Of a stretch of DNA of 64,000 nt, positions 42,234-50,871 are shown one piece after another; the stretch's first letter is position 1, and each line of letters opens with the position of its first letter. Source of the DNA: Xanthocytophaga flava (GTDB taxonomy: Bacteria > Bacteroidota > Bacteroidia > Cytophagales > 172606-1); the NCBI RefSeq assembly GCF_030068545.1, contig NZ_JASJOR010000012.1, forward strand, positions 62,001 through 126,000, in the 5' to 3' direction. Under the pieces are notes generated by a model. That model did not search any database. It worked only from the letters and a program-made list of their open reading frames with translations, and had not been told where the DNA came from. A program made the position numbers and the translations under genes.

Positions 42234-42560
42234 ATGTCATTTTTTAAGGAAGAGTGCCCAATTACAATTACCTCTACTGCCATAGAGCATATCCGGACTA
42301 TATTGCAGGAAAAAAGTATTAATACCAATTTGTATGGCCTTCGGGTGGGAGTAAAGGGAGGTGGATGTGGAGGGGCTTCGCCACTACTGGGGTTTGATAC
42401 AGTCAAGGAAAATGACCATTGTTATATACTGAAAGATTTTTCTGTTATTGTCGAAAAAAAACATCTGATGTATGTGTTGGGACTTGAAATAGACTATGAA
42501 GATAATGGTGAAATCAAAGGTTTTGTGTTTAATAATCCAAATGAGAAGGTAGTAGTATAA
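42234..42560 (+). CDS. IscA/HesB-family protein lacking the C-terminal CxC
   Basis: IscA-type proteins carry iron-sulfur clusters to target enzymes through three cysteines, one central and a C-terminal Cys-Gly-Cys. This 108-aa protein keeps the fold blocks ('ITITSTAIEHIRTILQ', 'YGLRVGVKGGGCGGASPLLGF' split at the Gly run, 'FVFNNPNEK') and the central C45, but it ends 'NPNEKVVV' where the C-terminal Cys pair should be, so both are lost. It may bind a cluster differently or serve another role. The single gene is divergent from the membrane protein gene at 41556. Confidence 0.8.
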   Translation: MSFFKEECPITITSTAIEHIRTILQEKSINTNLYGLRVGVKGGGCGGASPLLGFDTVKENDHCYILKDFSVIVEKKHLMYVLGLEIDYEDNGEIKGFVFNNPNEKVVV

Positions 42561-42574
42561 GTGCTGCACTCAGT

Positions 42575-43150
42575 TCATTTCTCTGCAGTTGGAGGTAGCC
42601 AGTCATCCGTGAAATGTCTTCTGCCTTGAGATTGGGTGAATTTTGCAGCATTGTATGTTTGTGATTGTCCTTTAGGAATAGATAGACTTTGCCAGTGGTC
42701 TCCACTAAAAAGTTTGGCTAAATAGACGATCTGTCCTACGTGATAGGGATAATGTGCCAGTTGCCTGTTAATCGCCTCCTGAACAGTATGTCCTTCATTG
42801 CGGATATAAATAATGCGAGTAAGATCTGCCTCCTGTAATTGAGTAAGGGCGTTGAAAAGACACTCCCAGCCTTCATTCCACTTTTGAAGCAGATCGTCTT
42901 TGTTCTGGATATGGTTTTCAAATTCTGCATCCCGGTTTCTCCATTCTTTTTCACCATCTGTTGTTAGGAAATCTGTCCATCTGGATAACATATTACCCCA
43001 CAAATGATTGACAATGATAGCAATAGAGTTACTGGTAGGGTTAATCTGTTCAAACAAATTTTGTTCAGTCACTTGAGACATAGCTTTATCTCCAAGATCT
43101 TTGTAGTAGCGAAACTGCTTTCTGATACTTTCCAGATACTCTGATTGCAT
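42575..43150 (-). CDS. DinB-like DUF1572 family protein
   Basis: The 191-aa protein has the four-helix DinB/YfiT-type fold. Candidate metal-binding histidines are in 'AIIVNHLWGNMLSRW' (about 45-59) and 'RQLAHYPYHVGQIVYLAKL' (about 129-147). DinB-fold proteins include thiol transferases and hydrolases that use a metal, but DUF1572 members are uncharacterised. It is convergent with the IscA-like gene, 14 bp apart, and follows the SpoIIE-type phosphatase gene on the same strand by 27 bp. Confidence 0.85.
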   Translation of the reverse strand: MQSEYLESIRKQFRYYKDLGDKAMSQVTEQNLFEQINPTSNSIAIIVNHLWGNMLSRWTDFLTTDGEKEWRNRDAEFENHIQNKDDLLQKWNEGWECLFNALTQLQEADLTRIIYIRNEGHTVQEAINRQLAHYPYHVGQIVYLAKLFSGDHWQSLSIPKGQSQTYNAAKFTQSQGRRHFTDDWLPPTAEK

Positions 43151-43177
43151 AAGCCTACAGGTAATAAAGTGAAAGAA

Positions 43178-44419
43178 TTATTTATCGGGGTTGCCCACCT
43201 TTAAAGTGAGCAATGTTACATCATCACGAAAAGGTGTAGTGCCACAGAAATCATGAATAGACTCAATCAGTTTTTGATGTAGGTGGGATGGTTTCTCTTG
43301 AGCAAACTCTTCTATCACTTTTTGCATTCGTTCATCTCCATACTCTTCTTCTAAACTATTGCATGCTTCTACAACACCATCTGTATAACCAAATAGCAGG
43401 AAATGAGAAACATTTTCTATTACCTCATAATTTATAAATGGAAGAGAATCAAAAATTCCAATTACGGTAGTTCCTGTCTTTAGCCATCGGTTGGTACCGT
43501 ATTCATTAATCAACAAGGGTGGATGATGACCAGCATTAATGTATGTCAGTGTGTGAGCCCGATGGTCATACAATGCAAAAAAGCCTGTGATAAAGCGCTC
43601 TCCTCCTAGTATCTCATATAGTGTATGATTGAGTTCACTCACAATACGAAGCAAGTCTGTAGTCTGACGGATCAGAATACGTAATGAGGCTTGAAAGTTA
43701 GACATCAGCAATGCGGCAGGAATTCCTTTACCTGATACATCTGCAATACATACAAAGTATTTCTCATCAGGAAGTGCTATAAAATCATAATAATCACCAC
43801 TTACACTTTGATGAGGAAAATAATCTGCTTTAACGGTGATATAGGGATTGTCAGGGAGTTTTTTAGGAAATAGTCGTTCCTGTACTCTTTTGGCAATCTG
43901 TAATTCTCTGTTCAAGGCTTCCTGCTCCATTTGTTTAGCAGCAAGCTTTTTGTTTTCAATGGCAACAACAATCAGATTGGTTAATGTCTGAATGAACTTG
44001 GTATCTGTGGCAATACCTTCCCGATAGGCTATCTGATTTTGACTTAGAAAGACATAGGCTAATAGGGCATCACGATGATAAACAGGTATAATTTCATCGA
44101 ATTCCTGAAAAATGACGGGGACTTGTTCATTTTCAGTAGAGGTGACTTCTTTCAGATCCAGAGAAATCAGATCTTCATGTACATGATCAAAGGAAGATGT
44201 GGTACCAAATACTGCCTTTTTTTCCCATTTGTCTTGGTAAATACAGAGCAGCAGCTTATTGATATGGAGATTGCCTCGCAAAATAAAATGATATATTTTA
44301 TACAAAGCTTCTTCCGGCAGGTTATTATTGATAGCCTGCGTTACTTCAAGTAAAGAATTTAACTCCATTTGTTTGACATGGAGTTGATATTCAGGAGATT
44401 CTGCCAAAGAGGTTATCAT
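43178..44419 (-). CDS. PP2C/SpoIIE-type serine phosphatase with N-terminal GAF-like domain
   Basis: The 413-aa protein has an N-terminal sensor-like domain (about 15-160) with GAF-like features, a linking coiled coil 'AAKQMEQEALNRELQIAKRV', and a SpoIIE/RsbU phosphatase domain (about 195-408). That domain has the metal motifs 'SGDYYDFIALPDEKYFVCIAD' (in part), 'DVSGKGIPAALLMSNFQ', 'NAGHHPPLLI' and 'LFGYTDGVVEA', ending 'FRDDVTLLTLKV'. Such proteins dephosphorylate anti-sigma antagonists or other Ser/Thr phosphoproteins. No partner switch gene is adjacent. Confidence 0.9.
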   Translation of the reverse strand: MITSLAESPEYQLHVKQMELNSLLEVTQAINNNLPEEALYKIYHFILRGNLHINKLLLCIYQDKWEKKAVFGTTSSFDHVHEDLISLDLKEVTSTENEQVPVIFQEFDEIIPVYHRDALLAYVFLSQNQIAYREGIATDTKFIQTLTNLIVVAIENKKLAAKQMEQEALNRELQIAKRVQERLFPKKLPDNPYITVKADYFPHQSVSGDYYDFIALPDEKYFVCIADVSGKGIPAALLMSNFQASLRILIRQTTDLLRIVSELNHTLYEILGGERFITGFFALYDHRAHTLTYINAGHHPPLLINEYGTNRWLKTGTTVIGIFDSLPFINYEVIENVSHFLLFGYTDGVVEACNSLEEEYGDERMQKVIEEFAQEKPSHLHQKLIESIHDFCGTTPFRDDVTLLTLKVGNPDK

Positions 44420-44559
44420 TAAGCTGGTGGTTACCTACGTATTTATACTTCCATTAAATCGAGTATAGCTTCTACATAACTCTGTCAGGGTTGTTTGTTT
44501 GCGCTGAATATCGGGTAATTTATGAATACAATCTGTAAATTATAAGAAGCTGGCTAAAG

Positions 44560-44820
44560 TTACTCACCTGTACTATGAAAAGCCAGTAAGCCTTTTTTTG
44601 TTGCCAGATAATAAAAAGTATGATAACTTTTTTCAAAGTCACTGTCTGAAACAGGGATCTCCTCATCAGCGCTTTGAAGGACTTTGATCCAACCTTTCTG
44701 TGCCAGTTCATACAACGTTTGCTTAAGCATTTCTTCCGTGAGTTCAAGGTTTTCTGAAAGATAGGAGAAGGACTGCACAAAGTGTAGTTCATCTAATATA
44801 TCCAGTTCCTGATCTGTCAT
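44560..44820 (-). CDS. Small winged-helix-like protein
   Basis: The 86-aa acidic protein reads like a winged helix: 'LDILDELHFVQSFSYLSENL', 'TEEMLKQTLYELAQKGWIKV' as the probable recognition region, and a C-terminal wing ending 'YYLATKKGLLAFHSTGE'. I believe similar short proteins are common in Cytophagales, possibly regulators, but no function is known. It starts 96 bp from the glycosyltransferase stop, both on the minus strand. Confidence 0.65.
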   Translation of the reverse strand: MTDQELDILDELHFVQSFSYLSENLELTEEMLKQTLYELAQKGWIKVLQSADEEIPVSDSDFEKSYHTFYYLATKKGLLAFHSTGE

Positions 44821-44916
44821 GACGATAATATATAATATAAATAGAATTAAGATTTTTGCAAATGTACAGATATTATTGGATGGGTGTACTTCTGTTAGGG
44901 TTTTATTCTGCCAGAC

Positions 44917-46092
44917 TTATTGATCCAGTTTTCTTCCTTTCCATGAATATCCCTTTTTCTGAGCTGTCAGACCAAAGAAAACAACATAAAGAGGATATAT
45001 CCATTGTACTGGAAATATCCAGACAATAAGGTGTCGTTTTTTGAGAAAAGATAATAAACTTCCTAATAATACCCATTCAGATATCCAGCGAAGGGAGATC
45101 CCTGTAATAAAGAAAATAAGAGGAAGAATATTGATAAAGAGTGTCGGAATACTGGCAAGTAAACTAAGACAGTTCATAAAAATAAAAACAGCAACTGCAC
45201 TCACCCTCCAGTCCGAATAGAGATGCCACTTGCTAGCCCACCGTCTGCGTTGCTGATAAAATGCCACGAGGTTGGGTTGTGGTTGGGTGAGGACAATGGC
45301 TTGAGATTGTTTTAAGAAGTGAACTTGGGTTGGATAAGTCTGGTAAATTTTGTGCATAAGAAACAGATCATCTCCTGTAGCCGTTGAGGCTGTGTCTTTA
45401 TATCCATGTACTTCTATAAATGCTCTTCTGGTAAAAGCCAGGTTAGCTGCATTACACATAGTGGGTATGCCTATTTGTAACGTTGCTGCTCCAGAACCAA
45501 TTAAACTGGCAAACTCTACTGCCTGGATTTTTGCAAAAATACTTGGTTCACTAAATGTTACAGCTCCACAAATCATTTGAGCGTTTGTTTGCACCTGGAA
45601 ATTAGCAATAGTTGTTAACCAATCTGCAGATACTATACAGTCACCATCTGTTGTTACAATCAATTCTCCATCTGATTCTGAAATCGCCCACTCAATACCT
45701 TTTTTCTTGAAATTTCCGTTTATAGATTCAGCAGAAGGATGATCTTTCAATTCCAGTATCTGAAGCGGAAAAGGGGATGTCGACTGAAAGTGCTTAAGCA
45801 ATGAGACTGTTGCATCTGTAGAAAAGTCATCTACTATATAAACTCTGAACAGATGTTTTGGATAGGTTTGATGACTCAGTGAGTTGAGCAGATCTATAAT
45901 ATTGGATTCTTCATCTCGTACAACAACAATAACAGAGATCCGGGTTTGGACTATCGTCTCGGTAACTGGGTTATATATAGGTAACTTCTGCCATGCTATC
46001 CAGAGGATAAGTGTAAATAAGGCATACAGAATCTGGATGATGAGAAATGTATAGGCGAAAATCAAGGAAACAGAAATCTGGTTAAGATACAA
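44917..46092 (-). CDS. Family 2 glycosyltransferase, membrane-bound
   Basis: The 391-aa protein has an N-terminal transmembrane helix (about 8-31), a GT2 (GT-A) catalytic domain with 'RISVIVVVRDEESNIIDLLN', 'VYIVDDFSTDATVSLL', 'ELIVTTDGDCIVSADWL' (DxD-like), 'ATGDDLFLMHKIYQ' (ED-type acid as GDD) and 'QQRRRWASKW' (QxxRW), and two to three C-terminal helices. These motifs indicate a processive or polyprenyl-linked inverting enzyme. The longest frame starts at TTG 46092; no in-frame ATG lies upstream before a stop, so TTG is the likely start. Confidence 0.88.
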   Translation of the reverse strand: MYLNQISVSLIFAYTFLIIQILYALFTLILWIAWQKLPIYNPVTETIVQTRISVIVVVRDEESNIIDLLNSLSHQTYPKHLFRVYIVDDFSTDATVSLLKHFQSTSPFPLQILELKDHPSAESINGNFKKKGIEWAISESDGELIVTTDGDCIVSADWLTTIANFQVQTNAQMICGAVTFSEPSIFAKIQAVEFASLIGSGAATLQIGIPTMCNAANLAFTRRAFIEVHGYKDTASTATGDDLFLMHKIYQTYPTQVHFLKQSQAIVLTQPQPNLVAFYQQRRRWASKWHLYSDWRVSAVAVFIFMNCLSLLASIPTLFINILPLIFFITGISLRWISEWVLLGSLLSFLKKRHLIVWIFPVQWIYPLYVVFFGLTAQKKGYSWKGRKLDQ

Positions 46093-46209
46093 ATGTAGAG
46101 GTCTTTATGCGATTCCCATAGGAGTAACTGATACAAAATAGTAGAATAACAAAAGATTTAATTTTTGGCTGGCATCCTATATTCGTCTAATTCATATTAA
46201 CTTGCATTC

Positions 46210-46770
46210 ATGAAAACAGAGGAAACAGAACGTATTATTCTGGGGGTTGATCCTGGGACCCGCTTTATGGGATTTGGTGTTTTACGGGTACAGGGAAAAA
46301 ATAAATTGCAATTGCTTCAATTTGGTGTGATTAATTTGAGTAAATATGCTAATCAGGAAATCAAATTAAAGAAGATCTTCGAAAAAATCACAGGCTTGCT
46401 AGAGGAATACATGCCTGATGAGATGGCTATTGAAGCCCCATTTCATGGAAAAAATGTACAATCAATGTTAAAATTGGGTAGAGCCCAGGGTGTGGCTATG
46501 GCCGCAGCACTCATGCGAGAAGTCCCGATTATCGAATACGCACCTAAAAAAATAAAACAGTCAGTGACAGGAAATGGGAACGCTTCAAAGGAGCAAGTGG
46601 CTGCTATGTTGAAATCACAATTCAAATTTGAAGAAACACCTGAATTACTAGATGCTACAGATGCATTGGCTGTTGCTGTGTGTCACTACTATCAGGGTGG
46701 TGCTACTCAAGTGAGCCAAACCAAGAGTTGGGCTGCTTTTATAAGCAAGAACCCAGATCGGGTTAAATAG
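46210..46770 (+). CDS. ruvC: Crossover junction endodeoxyribonuclease RuvC
   Basis: Cuts Holliday junctions during recombination, working with RuvAB. The 186-aa protein has the RNase-H-like acidic residues in place: D14 in 'ILGVDPGTRFMGFG', the Glu of 'MAIEAPFHGKNVQSMLKLGR' (about 78), and the Asp residues of 'LLDATDALAVAVCHYY' (about 142-157). 'EYAPKKIKQSVTGNGNASKEQV' region gives the DNA-binding block. Complete, single gene, followed by a bidirectional terminator. Confidence 0.97.
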   Translation: MKTEETERIILGVDPGTRFMGFGVLRVQGKNKLQLLQFGVINLSKYANQEIKLKKIFEKITGLLEEYMPDEMAIEAPFHGKNVQSMLKLGRAQGVAMAAALMREVPIIEYAPKKIKQSVTGNGNASKEQVAAMLKSQFKFEETPELLDATDALAVAVCHYYQGGATQVSQTKSWAAFISKNPDRVK

Positions 46771-46788
46771 ACAGATGAAATGAATAAA

Positions 46789-46825
46789 TACAAGAAAAGC
46801 CAGAGTAAGTCTGGCTTTTCTTGTA
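46789..46825. terminator. Bidirectional terminator between ruvC and the S1 protein gene
   Basis: A 16-bp perfect stem (46789-46804 with 46810-46825, 5-nt loop GTAAG). It fills the space between two convergent genes and ends at the base before the stop codon of the minus-strand gene. Confidence 0.9.
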
Positions 46826-47656
46826 TTAGGTCAGTCGGATGCCTGTTTCTTCAATAACTATTAATCTTCTTTTATAAAGATCTCCAACTGCTTTTTTATA
46901 TGTTTTTTTACTTATCCCAAATAGTTCATAGATAGTCTCTGCAGGGCTTTTATCTGTCACTGCCATAAAACCTCCTTCTTCCTGAAGCCGAATGAAAATG
47001 CTCTCTGCAATGTCTTCTACCTTATCAAAGCCTGGTTTATGTAAAATCAAATCAATTTTAAAGTCCTCTCGTACTTGTTTTACATAGCCAATGATGCGGT
47101 CTCCGGTTGTCAGAGGTTGAAATATTTCGTTATCATACAACATCCCGCTGTATTGATTGTTAATAATAGCTTTAAACCCTAACTCTGTTTTTTGATAAAT
47201 TAGTAAATCCACCAATTGGCCTGCTTCTAGTTCAGGTTCTGATTTGTCCAGAAACTGTTCTATCTTGGCTGAAGCAACGATACGTCGGGTTCCCTCATCC
47301 AGATAAACATATACTATATAGAATTTCCCTTCCTGCATACTCATCTTTTGTTCCCGAAAAGGAACAAGCAAGTCTTTCAGAAGTCCCCAGTCAAGAAAAG
47401 CGCCTGTTGCATTAATAGAAACAGCCTTCAGGTAAGCAAAGTCTCCTACCTGGGCCAGAGGAGTTTCTGTGGTGGCAATAATCCTATCTTCCGAATCAAG
47501 ATAGATAAATGCGTCAATGCGATCTCCGGTTTTGCAGTCTTCGGGTACATACCGTTTGGGCATTAGAATTTCTCCATCTTTTCCTCCATCCAGATAAATT
47601 CCAAAGTCTAATACCTTAACAACCTTTAATAGATTATAACGTCCAATTTTTGCCAT
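46826..47656 (-). CDS. CvfB-like S1 RNA-binding protein
   Basis: The 276-aa protein matches the CvfB type: three N-terminal S1-like barrels (about 5-60, 70-130, 145-215) with 'VLDFGIYLDGGKDGEILMPK' and 'INATGAFLDWGLLKDLLVPF', and a C-terminal winged helix with 'SPAETIYELFGISKKTYKKA' and 'VGDLYKRRLIVIEETGIRL' (about 235-276). CvfB-type proteins bind RNA and influence virulence or stress genes in Firmicutes. The function here is presumed post-transcriptional. Complete. Confidence 0.92.
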   Translation of the reverse strand: MAKIGRYNLLKVVKVLDFGIYLDGGKDGEILMPKRYVPEDCKTGDRIDAFIYLDSEDRIIATTETPLAQVGDFAYLKAVSINATGAFLDWGLLKDLLVPFREQKMSMQEGKFYIVYVYLDEGTRRIVASAKIEQFLDKSEPELEAGQLVDLLIYQKTELGFKAIINNQYSGMLYDNEIFQPLTTGDRIIGYVKQVREDFKIDLILHKPGFDKVEDIAESIFIRLQEEGGFMAVTDKSPAETIYELFGISKKTYKKAVGDLYKRRLIVIEETGIRLT

Positions 47657-47722
47657 AAATAAAATCTATGTGAGAAACCTGAGTCCATCAGGTTTATAAA
47701 TTATCTGCAAGATACAGATTAA

Positions 47723-48721
47723 TTAATACTCATTGGCATTAGACTCCTGTGGTTTGGAAGAAGCTGTGCCTGTTGTCTCTGGTACAATAGGTTTAGATGC
47801 GCGTAAGGGTGGCTTGGGAGTATTTTTTCGTGGAATTAATAAAATATAACTTTTCTTCTTAATAGTCAGTGTATTTTTTTTAATCCAGGGGTTATAACTC
47901 CGAAGTGTCTGATAGGTAATACCATATTGCTGAGCAAAGGCCGTCAGATTCGGAATAGATTTATTAACCTTGATCATTCGTATTCTGGAATTAAGTGTAG
48001 AATAGCGACTTACTTTGTATCCATACTCTTTGGGATGTTCAACCAGTTGTTTTACAGCCAGAATTCGGAATATATAGTCTGTTGTCTGCTGGTTAAGTTT
48101 TAATTGATAGAACGAACTTTTTCTCTGGCGTAACATAGCCTGAGTCATTCCGTTAATACCAGAGTTGTAAGATGCTGCTGCATTCGTCCAACTGCTAAAC
48201 AAAAGATGGGCACTTTGCAGATACCGGCATGCTGCTTGAGTAGCCAGAAGCGGATGGTAACGTTCGTCTACTTCATCATTGATTACCAAGCCATAGTTAC
48301 GTGCTGTTTGTGGAATAATCTGCCAGAATCCACCTGCATTTTTAGGAGAGTCTACATTTTGTAAACCACTTTCTACAACTGCCAGATATTTCAGATCTTC
48401 TGGTACTTTGTATTGTTTGAGAATAGCCGTGATATGAGGAAGCCAGAAATGTGCTCTATCCAGCATAACAGCTCTGGCCGGATGCCAATAGGTTTGTGAT
48501 TTTAATTCTTTAGCGAATCGACGGGAAACTTTTTTATCTTCCAATGGAACAGTTTCACCTGCAAAATAAATTTGGTCTGGAGGATTTTCTGATGAATAGA
48601 ATTGAGGGCCAGTATTGAATGTAAAGTTAAAATTAAATTCCTCTGATAGTTTGACATAAATGCCATAACCTACCAGAAGGAATGCCAGAATCAGAACAGC
48701 GATAAGTTGGGTCTTTCTCAA
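47723..48721 (-). CDS. LysM-containing lytic transglycosylase (MltD-like)
   Basis: Cleaves peptidoglycan glycan strands non-hydrolytically. The 332-aa protein has an N-terminal membrane anchor (LIAVLILAFLLVGYGIYVKL), a goose-lysozyme-like SLT domain with 'VVESGLQNVDSPKNAGGFWQ' (catalytic Glu in VESG, about 115), 'QIIPQTARNYGLVINDEVDE' and 'AAASYNSGINGMTQAM', and one LysM module near 'ITYQTLRSYNPWIKKNTLTI' (about 268-287). A Pro/Ser-rich tail closes the protein. It starts 2 bp after the LOG gene stop, so the two are co-transcribed. Confidence 0.9.
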   Translation of the reverse strand: MRKTQLIAVLILAFLLVGYGIYVKLSEEFNFNFTFNTGPQFYSSENPPDQIYFAGETVPLEDKKVSRRFAKELKSQTYWHPARAVMLDRAHFWLPHITAILKQYKVPEDLKYLAVVESGLQNVDSPKNAGGFWQIIPQTARNYGLVINDEVDERYHPLLATQAACRYLQSAHLLFSSWTNAAASYNSGINGMTQAMLRQRKSSFYQLKLNQQTTDYIFRILAVKQLVEHPKEYGYKVSRYSTLNSRIRMIKVNKSIPNLTAFAQQYGITYQTLRSYNPWIKKNTLTIKKKSYILLIPRKNTPKPPLRASKPIVPETTGTASSKPQESNANEY

Positions 48722-48723
48722 AG

Positions 48724-49452
48724 TTAAAAATTAGGTTGCAACAAATACCTTGAGTAAAAATCATCTATGACTTTTACTGCTTCTGCAGGTGTATCAACCA
48801 GATTGATGAGACGCATATCATCAGGACTAATATTCCGTTCCTGACCTAATACCACTTCTTCAATCCAGTTTAGTAATCCCTGCCAATATGATTTACCGAC
48901 AAGTACAATCGGAAAACGTCCTATCTTTTCAGTCTGTATTAAAGTAATAGCTTCAAATAACTCATCCAGTGTACCCATACCTCCCGGCATTACAACAAAC
49001 CCCTGTGAGTATTTAATGAACATTACTTTACGTACAAAGAAGTAATCAAAACTAATTAGCTTATCCGGATCAATATATATATTACTGCTTTGCTCAAAAG
49101 GTAACACAATATTAATACCAACTGATTTTCCACCTTGTTCAAATGCCCCTTTGTTACCAGCTTCCATGATACCCGGACCACCTCCTGTAATAACTCCATA
49201 TCCATGTCTGACTAGTTTGGCAGCAATTTCTTCGGCTATTTTATAATATGGATTGTCTGGTTTTGTACGTGCGGAACCGAAAATAGACACACATGGACCT
49301 ATCTTGGCAAGCTTTTCAAATCCTCCTACAAATTCTGACATTATTTTAAAAACGGCCCATGAGTCATTACTCTTTATTTCATTCCAGTCTCTGGCTTGAA
49401 AAGCATCCCGTATTTTCCGTTCTTCTACACTTATTTTGTTATTTTCAATCAT
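48724..49452 (-). CDS. LOG family protein (predicted nucleotide phosphoribohydrolase)
   Basis: LOG-type enzymes split nucleoside 5'-monophosphates into base and ribose 5-phosphate; plant members make cytokinins. The 242-aa protein has the signature 'GGGPGIMEAGNKGAFEQGG' (about 90-108) and 'PGGMGTLDELFEAITLIQT' (about 155-173), with 'GSARTKPDNPYYKIAEEIA' at the substrate site. All motif residues are present. Whether it makes a cytokinin or simply cleaves nucleotides is not known. It is co-transcribed with the LysM transglycosylase and lies 240 bp after ribD. Confidence 0.9.
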   Translation of the reverse strand: MIENNKISVEERKIRDAFQARDWNEIKSNDSWAVFKIMSEFVGGFEKLAKIGPCVSIFGSARTKPDNPYYKIAEEIAAKLVRHGYGVITGGGPGIMEAGNKGAFEQGGKSVGINIVLPFEQSSNIYIDPDKLISFDYFFVRKVMFIKYSQGFVVMPGGMGTLDELFEAITLIQTEKIGRFPIVLVGKSYWQGLLNWIEEVVLGQERNISPDDMRLINLVDTPAEAVKVIDDFYSRYLLQPNF

Positions 49453-49551
49453 GATTTTGTCCTTCCTGATTTATAGTTGTAAAATAGAATCTTTTACCTT
49501 ACAAAAACCTTGTTATTTATGGCTTTTCTCTTTTAAGTAAGATTTAAAGAT

Positions 49552-49580
49552 AAAAAAACTGTGAACTCAGGGTTTCACAG
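49552..49580 (-). terminator. Minus-strand terminator between ribD and the LOG gene
   Basis: On the minus strand a 7-bp stem (49580-49574 with 49565-49559, loop of 8) is followed by seven T (49558-49552). Upstream of it, two segments (49677-49664 and 49598-49585) pair over 14 positions with one mismatch, and the second can also pair with the terminator loop, an arrangement like that of an attenuator. Confidence 0.65.
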
Positions 49581-49691
49581 CTGGCTTTAACTGAGTTTCT
49601 ACTACAAATGTTACAGATTTTTACTAGATAAACAAACAAGTATTGAGCCCTAGCCTGTTAGGTAAACTCAGTCAAAGAAATAACTTTTTAT

Positions 49692-50774
49692 TTACATAGT
49701 GTAAATGCTTTGTTTATAAGAATCTGTAACTGGAATGAAGACTGATAGCTGATCTTTTTTTATAGAAATTTTATCTATGAGGATACCCCCAAATACAGGT
49801 GCGGTAATCCCAGTGCCAAATGTCTGATCAGAAGTAAATACACGAACTTCATCCCAGAGGTCTGATAAAATGAGTTCCTGTAGAAGTTTACTTCCTCCTT
49901 CTACAATAACGGACTGTATTTTCCGCTGATGCAGATCTGCCATCATCTCTGCTAAAAATGTTGATTCGCTTACACACTTTATGTATTGTATATAGTCACT
50001 GGCTTCATCTTTTTTCAAATTATAACATAAAGTGGGTTGCGTCTGATCAAATAGGTGTAAAGAAGGAGATAACCGAAGATGCCGGTCAATAACAATGCGT
50101 ACGGGATCTTCACCTGTCCAGTCTCTGACATTAAGACGAGGATTGTCATATTGGGCTGTAGTTGTGCCAACCATAATAGCTGGCTCTTCACCTCTCCATT
50201 TATGTACTAATCTTCTTGACCAGTCATTGCTAATCCAGCGGGAGTTGTAGTCTGAACGAGCAATAAAACGATCTGCCGTTTGTGCCCACTTTAGTATAAT
50301 ATAGGGTCGGTTTTTTTCAATGAATGTAAAAAAGCGACGATTAAGCCAGCGACCTTCTTCTTCCAGAATACCAGTAGTTACTTCAATGCCTGCATTTTTA
50401 AGTTTCTCAATACCTTTTCCACCAACCAGTGGATTGGTATCTACATTCGCAATTACAACACGGCGTACTTTTTTAGTAATCAACAAATCTGAACAGGGAG
50501 GTGTTTTGCCAAAGTGTGCACATGGTTCCAGTGTTACATATACCGTACTGTCAGGAAGTAAGACTAGGTCTTTTTCTTTTACAGATTGTATAGCGTTTAC
50601 TTCGGCATGCCAGGAACCATATTTCTGATGCCATCCCTCTCCAATAATCCGATTATTATGTACAATCACACAGCCAACCATAGGATTGGGACTTACAGAG
50701 CCCTGGCCAAGTCTGGCTAGTTCTAGTGCCCGTCGCATAAAATGAATGTCTGTTGGTATCTGATTGTGAATCAT
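49692..50774 (-). CDS. ribD: Bifunctional riboflavin deaminase/reductase RibD
   Basis: Catalyses deamination and then reduction of the pyrimidine intermediate in riboflavin synthesis. The 360-aa protein has the zinc deaminase domain at the N-terminus, with 'HAEVNAIQ' (H-A-E, about 52-59) and 'TLEPCAHFGKTPPCSD' (PC-x-C-type zinc ligands, about 80-95), and a reductase domain from about 150 ('RPYIILKWAQTADRFIA', 'IMVGTTTAQYDNPRLNVR', 'SVIVEGGSKLLQELI'). Full length. It is divergent from prmC with 97 bp between; no FMN riboswitch is visible there. Confidence 0.96.
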   Translation of the reverse strand: MIHNQIPTDIHFMRRALELARLGQGSVSPNPMVGCVIVHNNRIIGEGWHQKYGSWHAEVNAIQSVKEKDLVLLPDSTVYVTLEPCAHFGKTPPCSDLLITKKVRRVVIANVDTNPLVGGKGIEKLKNAGIEVTTGILEEEGRWLNRRFFTFIEKNRPYIILKWAQTADRFIARSDYNSRWISNDWSRRLVHKWRGEEPAIMVGTTTAQYDNPRLNVRDWTGEDPVRIVIDRHLRLSPSLHLFDQTQPTLCYNLKKDEASDYIQYIKCVSESTFLAEMMADLHQRKIQSVIVEGGSKLLQELILSDLWDEVRVFTSDQTFGTGITAPVFGGILIDKISIKKDQLSVFIPVTDSYKQSIYTM

Positions 50775-50871
50775 GTGATTGTTGAATTATAGATCGAAAG
50801 GTTTTATACATTTAAGAGTATTTATCGGCAGAAAGATACTATTTTTGTGTCTTGACTGTAATTATTATACC

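Noticed and set aside
50775..50871. FMN riboswitch upstream of ribD.
   Set aside because: The 97-bp divergent region is too short and shows none of the conserved FMN-element segments.
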